From positions 1-6,567 of the forward strand of contig SCQZ01000332.1 in the NCBI GenBank assembly GCA_004299665.1: DNA of 6,567 nt, given 5' to 3'. The stretch is from Jatrophihabitans sp. Its GTDB lineage: Bacteria > Actinomycetota > Actinomycetes > Mycobacteriales > Jatrophihabitantaceae. Below, one piece after another: positions 5,935 through 6,567 of the stretch. Positions within the stretch are counted from its first letter, which is position 1, and every line of letters begins with the position of its first letter. Position numbers and translations under genes: made by a program. The notes under the pieces are model-generated. The model searched no databases, had not been told where the DNA came from, and saw only the letters and a program-made list of their open reading frames with translations.

Positions 5935-6567
5935 TCAGGCCAGCACGGCCAGGAGTATCGCTGCCGGGGCGCTGACCCGCCCGGCAGCCCGCACGTCGGA
6001 CACGATCGCGGCGTCCGAGGTGACGACCACCACGACCCGCCCGGCGGGCTCGGCCGCGAACAGGCGGCGGATGAGGTCGTCCGCCGGCTCCCCGGCGCTG
6101 AACCTCACCCGGACACCTCGCGGCGGGCGCCCACCCGCGCCCCGCGGCGCGGCGGCCACGACGCCGTCGAACGCGACGGTGACCTCCGCGCGCGTGCGGG
6201 CGGCCAGCGCGGCCAGCGCCGCGACCAGGCGCCGCCTCTGGCCGGCGAGGTCCAGGTCGGGGTACCCGCTCTTGGAGACGTTGTAGCCGTCGACGATCAG
6301 GTGCGTTCCGGGGGCGCGCAGCACCTGCTCCAGGGCGATCGCGTCGTCGATGGCCCGCCCGGCGCCGGGCGCGGCGGACGTGAGGCCGCCGGCGACGGCG
6401 TCCGCGGGCCGCAGGTGGGTGGCGGGCAGGGCGAGTTCGGCGCGGACGCCGGCGGCAGCCTGCGTCAGCGTGTCCACCAGCACGGCGAGGCGCGCGTCGT
6501 CGAGGTTGCGCTCGTGACGCGCGCTGCGCCGTTCGCCGCCGGCCGCCCGCTCCAGTTCCGCGACCCG
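5935..6567 (-). CDS. NYN/PIN-like (YacP-type) putative RNA-binding nuclease domain protein, N-terminus cut by the window
   Basis: The visible 210 codons are the C-terminal part of a longer protein: the frame is open to the window edge, and the first available GTG (6483) has no ribosome site and falls inside a charged, probably coiled-coil segment (about 1-40 of the visible part, rich in Glu, Arg and Ala). The NYN domain occupies about 88-210. Motifs, numbered from the window edge, are LIVDGYNVSKSGYP with D93 and N96, VTVAFDG with D134, FSAGEPADDLIRR with D163/D164, and VVVVTSD with D185. These acidic residues match the metal-binding set of PIN-like nucleases, so an RNA-cleaving or RNA-binding cytoplasmic role is likely (COG3688/NYN_YacP, by recall). 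The full-length actinobacterial proteins are commonly about 400 residues or more, also by recall. The C-terminal tail is unusually Ala-rich (SAPAAILLAVLA). The gene is on the same strand as the CxxC and RipC-like genes but is separated from the former by tandem hairpins. Confidence 0.87.
   Translation of the reverse strand, partial: RVAELERAAGGERRSARHERNLDDARLAVLVDTLTQAAAGVRAELALPATHLRPADAVAGGLTSAAPGAGRAIDDAIALEQVLRAPGTHLIVDGYNVSKSGYPDLDLAGQRRRLVAALAALAARTRAEVTVAFDGVVAAAPRGAGGRPPRGVRVRFSAGEPADDLIRRLFAAEPAGRVVVVVTSDAAIVSDVRAAGRVSAPAAILLAVLA

Noticed and set aside
6020..6286. An 88-codon plus-strand frame opposite the NYN gene
   Set aside because: It is a Thr/Arg/Ala-rich shadow of the NYN domain codons without a ribosome site or homology that I recognise.

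Overview
The window is very GC-rich (third codon positions almost all G or C), its genes often begin with GTG, and it carries phosphatidylinositol-mannoside (PIM) and mycolata-type cell-wall genes. It therefore looks like chromosomal DNA of an actinobacterium. The genus cannot be fixed from this sequence. The order FadD15-like acyl-CoA ligase, PimB'-like mannosyltransferase (convergent), hypothetical secreted protein, RipC-like NlpC/P60 hydrolase matches, from memory, the Mycobacterium tuberculosis block Rv2187 to Rv2190c, so this is conserved core synteny rather than an accessory island.

Layout: 1-1788 (+) is a nearly complete long-chain acyl-CoA ligase whose true start probably lies left of the window. 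It converges, with a 17-bp gap, on a minus-strand cluster read from right to left: a 5'-truncated NYN/PIN-type putative RNA nuclease (6567-5935); a 65-residue protein with two CxxC pairs (5795-5598); a 305-bp non-coding leader; a RipC-like peptidoglycan endopeptidase (5292-4237); a putative HExxH lipoprotein metallopeptidase (4233-2959); and the PimB'-like mannosyltransferase (2936-1806).

The most informative non-coding element is the leader of the RipC-like gene. It contains a good sigma-70-type promoter (TTGCAC, 17 bp, TAACCT) followed by an RNA that matches the ydaO/yuaA cyclic di-AMP riboswitch at all the conserved blocks I can recall. The aptamer ends only about 16-20 nt before the start codon, with the ribosome binding site just outside its closing helix. 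No intrinsic terminator is visible between the two, which suggests control at translation or at an early elongation step.

Because the endopeptidase, the lipoprotein and the mannosyltransferase follow each other with gaps of 3 and 22 bp, one c-di-AMP-sensing leader may set expression of a three-gene envelope module (peptidoglycan cleavage, a secreted metallopeptidase of unknown role, PIM/lipomannan synthesis). I see no mobile elements, CRISPR arrays, tRNA or rRNA genes, and no gene that looks recently transferred. The families are known; the less described parts are the HExxH lipoprotein, the CxxC micro-protein and the possible coupling of PIM synthesis to c-di-AMP.
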